From the NCBI GenBank assembly GCA_020073205.1, contig JAIQFR010000010.1, positions 1 to 64,000 of the forward strand: DNA of 64,000 bases, given 5' to 3'. Positions 44,207 to 53,792 of the stretch are shown piece after piece. The translations under genes and the position numbers were made by a program. Positions within the stretch are counted from its first letter, which is position 1. Each line of letters starts with the position of its first letter. The stretch is from Terriglobia bacterium (GTDB taxonomy: Bacteria; Acidobacteriota; Polarisedimenticolia; Polarisedimenticolales; JAIQFR01). Below the pieces are notes generated by a model, which saw only the letters and a list, made by a program, of their open reading frames with translations, was not told the origin of the DNA and searched no databases.

Positions 44207-45100
44207 ATGCAGCTCGTCCTCGAAGACGTGAGCAAGGTCTACCGCGGGCGCGTCGAGGCGCTCCGCGGTGTGCGGATGTCCTTGGGAGCCGGCGTGTTCG
44301 GACTCCTGGGCCCCAACGGGGCGGGGAAGTCGACGCTCATGCGGATCCTGGCCACGGTCACGCGGCCGACCGCGGGCCGGGTCGCCTGGAACGGCGTCGA
44401 CGTCGTCCGCGAGCCGGATCGCCTCCGCACGGTCCTGGGGTACCTGCCGCAGGACTTCGGCGTCTATCCCAACCTCAGCGCCGTGGAGTTCCTCGACTAC
44501 CTTGCGGCGGTCAAGGGGATCGGGGCGGCCGCGGCGCGGAGGCGCATCGAGGAGCTGCTGGTGCTGGTCAATCTCACCAGCGCGGCCCGGCGGCCCCTGG
44601 GCGGCTACTCCGGCGGGATGCGGCAGCGCGTCGGGATCGCCCAGGCCCTCCTGAACGACCCTGAGGTCCTGATCGTGGACGAGCCCACGGCGGGCCTCGA
44701 CCCGGAGGAGCGGGTCCGCTTCCGCAACCTGCTCTCCGAGCTGTCGGGCGAGCGGATCGTCCTCCTCTCCACGCACATCGTCTCGGACGTCGAGGCGGCC
44801 GCGACGAAGATCGCCATCCTCGATCGCGGCGAGCTCCTGGCCCACGGCGCGCCGGAGGCGCTCCTCCGGTCGGTGGCCGGCCGCGTGTGGGAGGTGGTGG
44901 TCCCCAGCGCGGAGCTGGCAGCGCTCCGCGGCAGCCACCTCGTGAGCGCCATCGCGAACCGCGCCGACGGGGTGCATGCCCGCGTCGTGTCCGCCTCGCC
45001 GCCGGACCCGTCGGCGCGCCCGCTCGAGCCGTCCCTCGAGGATGCCTATCTCTCCGTCCTCGCCTCGCGCCGCGGCGGCGCGGCCGGGGCCGCGGCGTGA
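44207..45100 (+). CDS. ABC transporter ATP-binding protein
   Basis: 297 residues. Walker A GPNGAGKST, Q-loop GYLPQDFGVYP, signature YSGGMRQRVGIAQALL, Walker B VLIVDEPTAGLDPEE and switch STHIVSD are all intact. It is a paralogue of the ATPase at 14.1-15.0 kb. The TGA at 45098-45100 overlaps a GTG start of the permease (GTGA). It is an ABC-2 type export ATPase; the substrate is unknown. Confidence 0.93.
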   Translation: MQLVLEDVSKVYRGRVEALRGVRMSLGAGVFGLLGPNGAGKSTLMRILATVTRPTAGRVAWNGVDVVREPDRLRTVLGYLPQDFGVYPNLSAVEFLDYLAAVKGIGAAAARRRIEELLVLVNLTSAARRPLGGYSGGMRQRVGIAQALLNDPEVLIVDEPTAGLDPEERVRFRNLLSELSGERIVLLSTHIVSDVEAAATKIAILDRGELLAHGAPEALLRSVAGRVWEVVVPSAELAALRGSHLVSAIANRADGVHARVVSASPPDPSARPLEPSLEDAYLSVLASRRGGAAGAAA

Positions 45101-46698
45101 GCGGGATGCGCGCGATCTGGGCGACGGCCCGGGCGGATTTCCTCGAGCGCGTCCGCCGGTACAGCTTCCTCCTGACGCTGCTCTTCGCGGTGCTCCTCGG
45201 ATACTTCGCGGCGGTGGGGAAGATCGCGCTCCGCCTGGACGACTACCGCGGCGTCTACACCCCGGCCTGGATCGGAACCATGATGACGCTGGTCACGACG
45301 GCCTTCGTCTCCCTCGTCGGCTTCTACGTCGTGAAGAACGGGGTCGAGCGCGACCGGGTGACCGGGGTGGGACAGATCCTCGCGGCCTCGCCGCTCCGGA
45401 GCTCCACGTACATGGCGGGGAAGCTCCTGAGCAACTTCGCGGTCCTGTCCGCGATGGTCGCCGTGCTGGCGCTGGCCGCGATCTTCATGCAGCTCCGCAT
45501 CGGCGAGACCCCGGAGCACGACCCGTGGGCCCTTCTCTCCCCCTTCCTCCTGCTGGCCCTGCCCGCGATGGCGCTCACCGCGGCCCTCGCCCTCCTGTTC
45601 GAGACCCTCCCGGTCCTTCGCGGCGGCGTGGGGAACGTCGTGTGGTTCCTGTTCGGCTGGACCGGGGTGATGGCGTCGTCGTTCGCGGCGAGGCGAGAGG
45701 GGTACGATCCCATGGGCCTCGTGGCCGTGATGAACTCGCTGACGCCCGCGGCGCGTGCGGCCATCCCGGGGTACCGGGGGGGCCTCTCCCTCAGGATCTC
45801 GACCGATCCCATCGAGGTCGCCTCCGCGCTGCGCTGGGGAGGGGTGACCTGGACCCGCGAGCTGGTGGGGCTCCGTCTCGCCTGGCTGGCGATCGCCGTC
45901 GCGATCGCGCTCGGCGCCGCCTTGGTCTTCGACCGATTCGACGCGAGGGCGGCGTCCTCGCCCAGGACCCGGCGGGGATGGCGCCGGCCGCGGCGCGCCG
46001 CCGCCGTGCGCGGCACGGAGGTCCCCTTGGAGCGCGCCCTGGGGGAGCCGGCCCATCTGACGCCGCTCCGCTCGGGACGCGGCTCCCCGGGCATCGCGCG
46101 GATCGTCCGGGCGGAGGTCCTCCTCGCCCTTCACGGCTTTCGCTGGTGGTGGTACGCCGTCGCGGCGGGCCTCGTGGCCGCGCAGCTCTCGGCGCCGCCC
46201 GGGATCGACCGAGGCGTCCTTCTGGGGGCGTCCTGGCTCTGGCCGATTCTCGCATGGTCCGCGATGGGCTCCCGCGAGAACCGATTCGGCACCGGGCCGG
46301 TGCTCTTCTCCTGCTCCGGGATGCTCCGGCGCCAGCTCCCCGCCGTCTGGGTCGCGGGGCTCGCCCTCGCGGTTCTCACGGGCGTCGGGTCGGCGGTGCG
46401 CCTGCTCCTCGCCGGTCAGGTCGCGGGACTGGCGGGCTGGGCGGCGGGCGCCGCGTTCGTTCCGTCGCTGGCGCTGGCGCTCGGAGCCTGGAGTCGAAGC
46501 GGGCGGCCGTTCGAGGCGCTCTTCACCGCGCTCTGCTACGTGGGGCCGATGAATCACGCGCCGGGGCTCGACTTCACCTGCAGCGGCGGCGGCGCTCACG
46601 CCTGGCGGGACGCGGGCGCGGTCTCCCTCGCGGCCGGCTCGCTCGTGATTGCGGCGTACCTCGGCCGCCGCCGACAGATCCGGGGACGGGACGGCTAG
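45097..46698 (+). CDS. ABC-2 type transporter permease
   Basis: 533 residues from the overlapping GTG at 45097; an ATG at 45106 is the alternative. The first half resembles the permease part of the 10.5-14.1 kb fusion (YSFLLTLLFAVLLGYF, SLVGFYVVKNGVERDRVTGVGQILAASPLRSSTYMAGKLLSN). A soluble loop follows, then a second helix set (about residues 345-525). There is no peptidase domain. With the upstream ATPase it would form a membrane exporter. Confidence 0.88.
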   Translation: MSGMRAIWATARADFLERVRRYSFLLTLLFAVLLGYFAAVGKIALRLDDYRGVYTPAWIGTMMTLVTTAFVSLVGFYVVKNGVERDRVTGVGQILAASPLRSSTYMAGKLLSNFAVLSAMVAVLALAAIFMQLRIGETPEHDPWALLSPFLLLALPAMALTAALALLFETLPVLRGGVGNVVWFLFGWTGVMASSFAARREGYDPMGLVAVMNSLTPAARAAIPGYRGGLSLRISTDPIEVASALRWGGVTWTRELVGLRLAWLAIAVAIALGAALVFDRFDARAASSPRTRRGWRRPRRAAAVRGTEVPLERALGEPAHLTPLRSGRGSPGIARIVRAEVLLALHGFRWWWYAVAAGLVAAQLSAPPGIDRGVLLGASWLWPILAWSAMGSRENRFGTGPVLFSCSGMLRRQLPAVWVAGLALAVLTGVGSAVRLLLAGQVAGLAGWAAGAAFVPSLALALGAWSRSGRPFEALFTALCYVGPMNHAPGLDFTCSGGGAHAWRDAGAVSLAAGSLVIAAYLGRRRQIRGRDG

Positions 46699-46834
46699 TC
46701 GCGGAGTCGGCGCGACGGATCCCGGCGGGCGCCTCGCGTGCCGGCGGTCCCGGACCCGGTTATCCTCTTGAGGCGACCGCCCGCGTCACGGAGCCGCGAT
46801 CCGTCCCGGCGGCGGTCCGACCCAGGAGGATCTC

Positions 46835-47587
46835 ATGCGGATCTCCCGTCTCGAAATCGTCGCGGCGGTCGCCCTCGCCGCCGGCCTCGCCCACGCGATG
46901 ACCGCGGACGAACTCGTCGCCAAGCACGTCGAGGCGCGCGGCGGCATGGAAAAGCTCCGGGCCATCCGCTCCCTCAGGGTCGAGGGGACCCGCGCCCGGT
47001 CCGGCGGCGGCTTCGAGACGACGTTCCTCGAGCTCAAGAAACGCCCGGGCGCGATGCGCACCGAGACCACGATGCAGGGCCTGACGATGATCCGCGCCTA
47101 CGACGGCAAGGACGGCTGGACGATCCAGCCGTTCCGCGGACGCAGGGAGCCGGAGCGGCTCTCGGCCGACGCGCTCAAGGAGATGGCGTACGACGCCGAC
47201 CTGGACGGGCCGCTGGTGGACGCCGCGGCGAAGGGCAACCGCGTCGACGCCTTGGGTACGGAGGACGTGGACGGGACCGAGGCGCTGAAGCTCAGGGTGA
47301 GCCGGCCCACGGGCGACGTCGACTACGTCTATCTCGATCCCGACTACTTCCTCGAGATCCGGCGGGTTTCACAGCGCAAGGTCCGGGGAGCCGAGGTCGA
47401 GACCCAGACCGACTTCGGCGAGTACGAGCGGGTCGGCGGCGTCTACTTCCCGTTCTCCATCGAGAGCCGCCCCAGGGACCAGCCGGAAAGAGGCCAGAGG
47501 ATCCGCATCACCAAGGCCGAGGCGAACGTGGCCCTCGACGACGCGATCTTCGGCTTCCCGGCCGGCGCTCCGGCCGCGGGCCGGTAG
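46835..47587 (+). CDS. Secreted LolA-like (outer membrane lipoprotein-sorting type) protein
   Basis: 250 residues with signal peptide RISRLEIVAAVALAAGLAHA. The mature start MTADELVAKHVEARGGMEKLRAIRSLRVEGT is a common opening of the LolA-like fold, followed by a beta-sheet pattern (YDGKDGWTIQPF, YVYLDPDYFLEIRRVSQ). Such proteins bind lipid in a half-barrel; a true LolA role is not implied. It precedes the Asp-box protein gene by 13 bp, so the two are probably co-transcribed. Confidence 0.82.
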   Translation: MRISRLEIVAAVALAAGLAHAMTADELVAKHVEARGGMEKLRAIRSLRVEGTRARSGGGFETTFLELKKRPGAMRTETTMQGLTMIRAYDGKDGWTIQPFRGRREPERLSADALKEMAYDADLDGPLVDAAAKGNRVDALGTEDVDGTEALKLRVSRPTGDVDYVYLDPDYFLEIRRVSQRKVRGAEVETQTDFGEYERVGGVYFPFSIESRPRDQPERGQRIRITKAEANVALDDAIFGFPAGAPAAGR

Positions 47588-47600
47588 GGGAGGAGCGGCC

Positions 47601-50600
47601 ATGCGGAACCCACTGCTGCTCGTGGCCCTCGCCGCGGCCGCCGCCGGCACCGCGTCGCCCGCGTTGCCGCCTCCACAGTTCGACTCCGCGACGATCTCCG
47701 GCCTCGGGGCGCGCAACATCGGCTCCGCCGCGATGAGCGGGCGCATCTCCGCGGTGACCGGCGTCGTCGTCGGCGGGAAGGTGACGCTGTTCGTCGGCGC
47801 CGCGAGCGGAGGGGTGTGGCGCTCCCTGGACTTCGGCACGACGTTCAAGCCGGTGTTCGACCGGGAGCCGGTGCAATCGATCGGCGCCATCGCGGTCGAC
47901 CCGGGCGACCCCAAGGTGGTCTGGGTCGGGACCGGCGAGTCGTGGACGCGCAACTCGGTCTCGCTCGGCGACGGGATCTACAAGTCCACGGACGGCGGCG
48001 AGACGTGGACCCGCATGGGCCTCGAGGCGTCCGAGCGGATCGCCGCCGTGGCCGTCGATCCGCGTCACGGCGACACGGTGTACGCCTGCGTCCCGGGGAA
48101 GCTCTGGAGCGATTCGACGGATCGCGGGCTCTACAAGACGACCGACGGCGGCAAGACCTGGTCGCTCGCGCTCCGCGGGTCTAATCCGTCCACCGGCTGC
48201 TCGTCGCTCGCGCTCGATCCCGCGAGCCCGGACACGCTCTACGCGGCGATGTGGGATTTCAGGCGCAAGGGATGGACCTTCCGGTCGGGCGGCGAGTCCC
48301 CGTCGGCGCCCAGCGGGAGCGGTCTCTACAAGTCCACCGACGGGGGGACGAGCTGGACCGAGATCTCGGGCTCGGCGAGCCGCGGGTTTCCGGCGAAGCC
48401 GTTCGGCCGGATCGCGGTCAGCGTGGCCCCGTCGGACCCGAAAATCGTCTACGCCGTCGTCGAGTGCGCGGCGGCGGGCCTGTACCGGTCCGACGACGGC
48501 GGGGCGACCTGGTCGGCGCGGGACCGGAGCCAGAACGTCGTATGGCGCCCGTTCTACTTCGCCAACCTGATCGTCGATCCGAAGAACCCGGACAAGGTGT
48601 TCAAGCCCGATCTCGGGCTCGTCGTCAGCCTGGACGGGGGGAAGACCTTCGCCGCCTCCGGCGGGGGCATGCACAGCGACTGGCACGTCGCATGGATCGA
48701 TCCCACGAACCCGAGCCACGTGGTGGCGGGCACGGACGGAGGCCTCGGCATCTCCTACGACGGCGGCAACCGGTGGAGCATGGCGATGAACCTCCCCGTG
48801 TCGCAGTTCTACCACGTCAGCGTCGACGATCAGGATCCGTACCGGGTGTACGGCGGCCTCCAGGACAACAGCGCGTGGGTCGGCGACTCGTCGTATCCCG
48901 GCGGGGTGTCGAACTCCCGGTGGGAGAACCTGAACGGGGGGGACGGGTTCTTCATGTTCCCCGATCCGGCGGATTCCGACTACGTCTACGCCGAATCCCA
49001 GGGCGGAGAGATCGGAAGGATCCGGCGATCGACCCACGAGTCCCGCCCGATCCAGCCCACCGCGGGGTACGGGGAGAAGCTCCGCTGGAACTGGAACACG
49101 CCGATCCACCTGAGCCCGAACGACAAGGGGACCCTCTACATCGGGGCGCAGTTCCTGTTCCGCACGCGGGACCATGGGGCGAACTGGGAGCGCATCTCCC
49201 ACGACCTGACCACCGACGATCCGGCGAAGCAGAAGCAGGAGGAGTCGGGCGGGGTCACGGTGGACAACTCGGCCGCGGAGACGCACACCACGATCTACAC
49301 GATCAGCGAGTCGCCGCGCGATCGCGGGGTCATCTGGGTCGGCACCGACGACGGGAACGTCCAGCTGACGCGCGACGGCGGGGGGCACTGGAGCAACCAG
49401 GCGCCGCGCATCGAGGGCTTGCCCCCCGGCTCCTGGGTCTCGTGGATCGAGGCGAGCCGGCACGACTCCGCTACGGCCTACGCCGCGATCGACCGCCACA
49501 CGTTCGGGGACATGACCCCGTACGCGTACGTGACCCGCGACTTCGGCCTGACCTGGCGCCGGATCGTGTCGCCGGAGCAGGGGGTGCGCGGCTACGTCCA
49601 CGTGATCCGGGAGGACCCGGTGTCGCCGGCCCTGCTGTTCCTCGGCACGGAGTTCGGCCTCTACGTTTCCAACGACGGGGGGGGCCACTGGGCGGCGTTC
49701 AAGGGCGGGGGCTTTCCCACCGTCGCGGTGCGCGATCTGACGGTGGACGAGCGCGACGCGGACCTCGTGATCGCCACCCACGGACGGGGGATCTGGATCG
49801 TGGACGACATCACGCCGCTGCGTGCGCTGACCCCCGGGACGCTGGAGAAGGACGCGGCGTTCGTCGACGCGCGCCCGGTCCAGCAGCGCGTGCAGGCCTC
49901 GGGAGGTTGGTCGGACGGCGACGCGACGTTCGTGGGGGAGAGCGCGCCGACCTCGGCGGAGATCACCTACTACCTCCGCACTCGTCACCTGTTCGGGCCG
50001 ATCCGGCTCGAGATCCTCGACCACGACGGGAAGGTCGTGGCGGCCCCGGCCGCCTCCACGCACCGCGGCCTGAACCGGGTGACCTGGGACATGCGCGTCA
50101 AGCCGCCCCGTGTGCCGCCCGCCGCCCAGGTTGCCAACACCGCGACGCGCGGCCCGCGCGTGGTGCCGGGCACGTACACGGTCCGGCTCTCCAAGGGCGC
50201 AGAGGTCCTCGAGACCCCGCTCAAGATCGGCCTGGACCGCCGGGCCACCTTCGATCAGGACGACCGGAAGGCGAACTTCGACGCCGCGATGCGGGTCCAC
50301 GCCCTGTTCGGCCGCATGAGCGATCTCAACGACCGCATCGTCGCGGTCCGCGACGGGGCGGCGGGGCGCGCTCGCCCGCTTCCGAAGGACGATGGACTCC
50401 GCCGCTCGCTGGAATCGCTCTCGGGCGCGGCCGACGCGCTCCGGCGGAAGATCGTCGCCACCAAGGAGGGTGGCGCGATCACCGGCGAAGAGCGGCTGCG
50501 CGAGCACGTCGAGTCGGTGTACGGCGCGCTACTTTCCTACGAGGGACGTCCCGCCGCCTACCTGATCGACCGGACCGCGGCGCTCGAGCGCGAGCTCAAG

Positions 50601-50711
50601 GACGTCGAGCGGGCGTTCGACGAGCTGTCGGTGAAGGATCTCTCGAGCATGAACGACGCGCTGAAGGCGCGAGGCCTGACCCCGATCGTCGTTCCTCAAG
50701 CCGAGCGCTAG
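47601..50711 (+). CDS. Secreted Asp-box (BNR/VPS10-like) beta-propeller protein
   Basis: 1036 residues with signal peptide RNPLLLVALAAAAAGTASP. About eight Asp-box repeats are visible, such as GIYKSTDGGETW, GLYKTTDGGKTW, GLYRSDDGGATW, GLGISYDGGNRW and GLYVSNDGGGHW. Together they form one or two propellers over the first 750 residues. A beta-sandwich-like part follows (about 790-880), then a helical C-terminus. Related proteins are often annotated as glycosyl hydrolases, but no glycosidase residues can be named here. It is expected outside the cell membrane. Confidence 0.87.
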   Translation: MRNPLLLVALAAAAAGTASPALPPPQFDSATISGLGARNIGSAAMSGRISAVTGVVVGGKVTLFVGAASGGVWRSLDFGTTFKPVFDREPVQSIGAIAVDPGDPKVVWVGTGESWTRNSVSLGDGIYKSTDGGETWTRMGLEASERIAAVAVDPRHGDTVYACVPGKLWSDSTDRGLYKTTDGGKTWSLALRGSNPSTGCSSLALDPASPDTLYAAMWDFRRKGWTFRSGGESPSAPSGSGLYKSTDGGTSWTEISGSASRGFPAKPFGRIAVSVAPSDPKIVYAVVECAAAGLYRSDDGGATWSARDRSQNVVWRPFYFANLIVDPKNPDKVFKPDLGLVVSLDGGKTFAASGGGMHSDWHVAWIDPTNPSHVVAGTDGGLGISYDGGNRWSMAMNLPVSQFYHVSVDDQDPYRVYGGLQDNSAWVGDSSYPGGVSNSRWENLNGGDGFFMFPDPADSDYVYAESQGGEIGRIRRSTHESRPIQPTAGYGEKLRWNWNTPIHLSPNDKGTLYIGAQFLFRTRDHGANWERISHDLTTDDPAKQKQEESGGVTVDNSAAETHTTIYTISESPRDRGVIWVGTDDGNVQLTRDGGGHWSNQAPRIEGLPPGSWVSWIEASRHDSATAYAAIDRHTFGDMTPYAYVTRDFGLTWRRIVSPEQGVRGYVHVIREDPVSPALLFLGTEFGLYVSNDGGGHWAAFKGGGFPTVAVRDLTVDERDADLVIATHGRGIWIVDDITPLRALTPGTLEKDAAFVDARPVQQRVQASGGWSDGDATFVGESAPTSAEITYYLRTRHLFGPIRLEILDHDGKVVAAPAASTHRGLNRVTWDMRVKPPRVPPAAQVANTATRGPRVVPGTYTVRLSKGAEVLETPLKIGLDRRATFDQDDRKANFDAAMRVHALFGRMSDLNDRIVAVRDGAAGRARPLPKDDGLRRSLESLSGAADALRRKIVATKEGGAITGEERLREHVESVYGALLSYEGRPAAYLIDRTAALERELKDVERAFDELSVKDLSSMNDALKARGLTPIVVPQAER

Positions 50712-50905
50712 CACGGCTCGCAGATGAAGTGGCAGTCGTTCTTGTTCTTCGGCGTCAGGTCCACGAGGCAATAACTCAACCCGCACTTGAATTCGCAGCG
50801 GTGGTTCTTGCCGTTGCTCAGCGGGGCCGGGCCGCCGGAGGACACCAGCGCGACACCTCCGGCGAGCATGGACGCCAGGATCACCAGGACCACCAAGGTC
50901 TTCAT
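50708..50905 (-). CDS. Small secreted cysteine-rich peptide 3 (65 residues)
   Basis: The ATG at 50905 has an AAAAGGGAGGCGG ribosome site. The signal peptide is KTLVVLVILASMLAGGVALVSSG. The mature tail has six cysteines in C-x3-C-x4-C-x11-C-x3-C-x2-C, with basic and polar residues between. It is not alignable with peptides 1 or 2 beyond design and spacing. It has its own promoter with a 17-bp spacer. The last 4 bases overlap the convergent Asp-box gene. Confidence 0.72.
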   Translation of the reverse strand: MKTLVVLVILASMLAGGVALVSSGGPAPLSNGKNHRCEFKCGLSYCLVDLTPKNKNDCHFICEPC

Positions 50906-50947
50906 GACCGCCTCCCTTTTCGAGCGATGAGCGATTCCCCCGGGGGT

Positions 50948-50976
50948 CTAATACGGTTACTCGGGGGCGTCGTCAA
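50948..50976 (-). promoter_or_regulatory. Promoter of Cys-rich peptide 3
   Basis: On the minus strand TTGACG (50976-50971) and TATTAG (50953-50948) are 17 bp apart. It is the same -35 hexamer and spacing as for peptide 2. Confidence 0.6.
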
Positions 50977-51001
50977 CGGAGGGGTCCCGTCCCCTTCCGA
51001 T

Positions 51002-51019
51002 GTCGCATGATCATGCGAC
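51002..51019. promoter_or_regulatory. 18-bp perfect palindrome upstream of the HEAT-repeat gene
   Basis: GTCGCATGATCATGCGAC is fully self-complementary with no loop, so it is more like a dimer-binding site than an RNA hairpin. It lies 50 bp before the ATG at 51070 and 26 bp from the -35 of Cys-rich peptide 3, so it could control either gene. Confidence 0.55.
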
Positions 51020-51069
51020 TTTAGGGTCGGGAGCTTTCGCCGTACGCTTCTCGTCGAGGAGCCCAAGCC

Positions 51070-52971
51070 ATGGCCAGATACGTCGCCCGAGGCCTCTTCC
51101 TGGTCGCCGCCGCCTTCGCCTTCGCGGCCGGCAGGCCCGCCCCGCCGAACGATCCATCGGCGGCGCCCGGGACGCTCGACTCGCTGCTGCAGTCGCATGC
51201 GCTCGAAAGCACGACCAACCCCGTTGCGGCCGGGTTCGTGCTCGAGGAGGGGGCCGCCGTCCTCCCGGCGCAGGCCCGGACCGAGGCGACGACCCAGCTC
51301 CAGAAGGCGCTCCTGGCGCAGCTCGATCCGATCCACGACCTGCTCCAAGGCGCGACCGGCGCCATGGACCCCGACAGAATGCAGAAGGCCATGGATCAGG
51401 CACAGGAGGAATCGAAGCCCAAGAACATCCTCAAGTCGATGCTCGGCTTCCACAAGGCCCCCCCGCCGCCGCCCGATTCCACGCAGCAGGTCCGGGAGGC
51501 GAAGCAGGCGATCGTCGACCCGTGGATTCGCGGCCTGGCCGCGGCGTCCGCCCTGGACCGCATGGGCCAGCCGAAGGCGGCGGCGCAGTTCTACGTCGAC
51601 TGCTTCCAGTTCGTCGGGCAGGACTGGATGCCGGGGCTGTGCCTCGGGCAGCTGCTCGCCATGGGGCCGAAGCGATCGAGCGTGGTCCTCCACTGGATGC
51701 TCCGCGACGCGGAGAAGATCGGGTTCGCCGGCATGAGCGAGTACGCGCGGCCGACCGGACCGCCCGATGCGCCGAACCCGGTCGCCGTCAACATCCGCGC
51801 CGCGGCCCTCGAGGGGCTCGGCGCCCTCGCCGGCAGCCCGGAAGTCGCGTCCGACGAGCGGGAGGCCGCGCTCGTCGCGGTTCTCGGCTACGCCCAGGGG
51901 AAGGAGAACGCGCCGTACTTCGCCGCGGCGGCGCGGGGCCTGGGACGCTCCCGCGACCCGCGGGGCGTGGGCCCCCTGCAGGAGATCGAGAAGTCGTCGA
52001 AGCGGGACCCTGCCGCGCGGCAAGCGGCGATCGACGCGCTGGGCGGGGCGTTCGCCGACGCGCGCGCCCTCGACGCGCTCCGGGAGGACGCCAGGGACGG
52101 GCGCAACCCGGACCGGGCCCTCCACGCCGCCCGCGTCCTCTTCGCCGCCGGCGACGATCCGTCGTTCGACTGGGCCGTGGGTGCCATCGACGACAAGCGA
52201 TCGTCCGACGACCCGACGCCCGACCTGCGCCCCGAGATCGTCCGGGAGCTGCTCGAATCGGGAGGCGAGAAGGGAAAGGCCGCCCTCCGCAAGGCCCTGG
52301 ACGGCGGGCCGGGGAGCGACTGGCTCGGCGCGTGGATCCGCGTGGCGCTTCTCGAGGCGGGCGACGCGTCGCGGCTCGCGGCGGTCCGGGCCGACATCGG
52401 GAGGGAGGACTGGACCCTCGACCGGCGCGGGGTCGTTTCGGTCTTCCGCGAGGTGCTGCGAACCGCGCAGATCGTGATGACGGGATCGAGTCTCGACGCG
52501 GTGCGCGCCATCTACAACTTCGCGTCAGCGCAGCGCCAGGCGGTCCTGGCCAAGGCCGAGAAGCGAAAGGCTTTCGTTTCGCGGTTGCGGTGGCAGGCGG
52601 CGGACGCCATCGCGTCGGCGCGCCCCGCCGGCGGGCTCGAGGTCGTGGCGGGCCTGCTCGACGACGGCACGCCGGCGGTGCGCCTGAGCGCAGCCGCGGC
52701 GCTGGGGCGGATCCCGGGCCCCGAGGCGCTCGATGCCATCTCGCGCGCTTACTCCCTGGACTACGGCGAGGAGAAGGGGATCCCTCGAGCGCCCGAGGTT
52801 CGCGCGATGCTGGTTCGCGCCGCTGCCGCCGTCGCGCCGGAGGATCCGCGGACGCGCGCCCTGCTCCTTCAGGCCTCGCGCTCCGACGAGCCGGCCACCC
52901 GTCTGATCGCGATCGCGCAACTCGCGGCGGCGCCCCGGGCCGCCGCCGTGGCCCAAGGAGGGAAGTCGTGA
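51070..52971 (+). CDS. Secreted HEAT-like repeat protein, unknown function
   Basis: 633 residues with signal peptide ARYVARGLFLVAAAFAFAAGRP. The chain is almost all helical. Repeated helix pairs resembling HEAT units are clearest in RAAALEGLGALAGSPEVA, AARQAAIDALGGAFADARAL and AVRLSAAAALGRIPGPEAL. A proline run (KAPPPPPDS) separates an N-terminal part. No enzyme motif is seen. Its TGA overlaps the GTG of the next gene (GTGA), so the two products are probably made together. Confidence 0.78.
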   Translation: MARYVARGLFLVAAAFAFAAGRPAPPNDPSAAPGTLDSLLQSHALESTTNPVAAGFVLEEGAAVLPAQARTEATTQLQKALLAQLDPIHDLLQGATGAMDPDRMQKAMDQAQEESKPKNILKSMLGFHKAPPPPPDSTQQVREAKQAIVDPWIRGLAAASALDRMGQPKAAAQFYVDCFQFVGQDWMPGLCLGQLLAMGPKRSSVVLHWMLRDAEKIGFAGMSEYARPTGPPDAPNPVAVNIRAAALEGLGALAGSPEVASDEREAALVAVLGYAQGKENAPYFAAAARGLGRSRDPRGVGPLQEIEKSSKRDPAARQAAIDALGGAFADARALDALREDARDGRNPDRALHAARVLFAAGDDPSFDWAVGAIDDKRSSDDPTPDLRPEIVRELLESGGEKGKAALRKALDGGPGSDWLGAWIRVALLEAGDASRLAAVRADIGREDWTLDRRGVVSVFREVLRTAQIVMTGSSLDAVRAIYNFASAQRQAVLAKAEKRKAFVSRLRWQAADAIASARPAGGLEVVAGLLDDGTPAVRLSAAAALGRIPGPEALDAISRAYSLDYGEEKGIPRAPEVRAMLVRAAAAVAPEDPRTRALLLQASRSDEPATRLIAIAQLAAAPRAAAVAQGGKS

Positions 52972-53792
52972 GAGTCCCGACGTGCTCCAGGCATTTTCTG
53001 GCCGCGGTGGCGCTCGTCTTGGTTTCGACGGGGGCCCGGGCGGGCCTGAGCTACACCCTGACCTCGCGCTCCGAAGGCGAGGCGGGGCAGGGCGGCTACG
53101 AGATGCGCCTCGACGTGCTCGTGAGCGGCGGCGCGGCGAAGGCGGTCTTCACGACGCCCCCGCCGGGGATGAGCGCGGGCTCCTGGCTCGTCACCCAGGA
53201 CGGCGGCGGGAAGACGCTCGTGGTCGACCCGGGCGCCAAGACGTACTCGGAATTTTCCGCGGGCCAGCTGCAATCCGACGTGGCCGCGATGCAGAAGGCC
53301 ATGGGTCCGCTGAAGATGCGGACCGAGAACGTGAAGGTGGAGGACCTCGGCGAGGAGGACGGCGGCACGATCGAGGGATTCCCGGCGAAGCACCACCGGT
53401 TCCGCGTGTCCTACGATCGAACGATGAAGCTCCCGATGGTGAAGCGGAGCATGCACACCGTGATCGAGGACGAGCTGTGGACCACGAGTGCCGTCGCGGA
53501 CGCCGGCACGGGGATCTGGAAGCTCCCGCCGCCGAAGGTGCCGGACGGCGAGGGCGCCGAGGATCTCGCCGCCGCCTACGGTAAGGCGGGAGGCTTCCTG
53601 CTGAAGCTGTCGCGGAAGACGTCGTCGACGGGCGGACACGGTGACCGGTCCTCGACCGAGACCCTCGCGGTGACCGAGGTCAAGAAGGCCGACGTTCCAC
53701 CGGAGACGTTCGCGATCCCGGCGGGGTTCACCGAGACCCAGGGCGGAATGATGCGGCCGCAGGGCGGATCGCAGATGCCCGATCTCAAGTAG
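52968..53792 (+). CDS. Secreted DUF4412-like protein
   Basis: 274 residues from the GTG at 52968, which has an AAGGAGGGAAG ribosome site. Signal peptide: PTCSRHFLAAVALVLVSTGARA. The mature part follows the pattern of DUF4412 proteins: LSYTLTSRSEG, KTLVVDPGAKTYSEF, a KHHRFRVSYD strand and a Met/Gln-rich C-terminus. The function is unknown. It is coupled to the HEAT-like gene and its end overlaps the convergent epimerase gene by 8 bp. Confidence 0.75.
   Translation: MRVPTCSRHFLAAVALVLVSTGARAGLSYTLTSRSEGEAGQGGYEMRLDVLVSGGAAKAVFTTPPPGMSAGSWLVTQDGGGKTLVVDPGAKTYSEFSAGQLQSDVAAMQKAMGPLKMRTENVKVEDLGEEDGGTIEGFPAKHHRFRVSYDRTMKLPMVKRSMHTVIEDELWTTSAVADAGTGIWKLPPPKVPDGEGAEDLAAAYGKAGGFLLKLSRKTSSTGGHGDRSSTETLAVTEVKKADVPPETFAIPAGFTETQGGMMRPQGGSQMPDLK

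Noticed and set aside
47508-50507. 999-codon open frame on the minus strand opposite the Asp-box protein
   Set aside because: It has no recognisable motif and is rich in Arg, Val, Asp and Pro as expected for the antisense of a GC-rich gene. The plus-strand gene has a signal peptide, repeats and a ribosome site.
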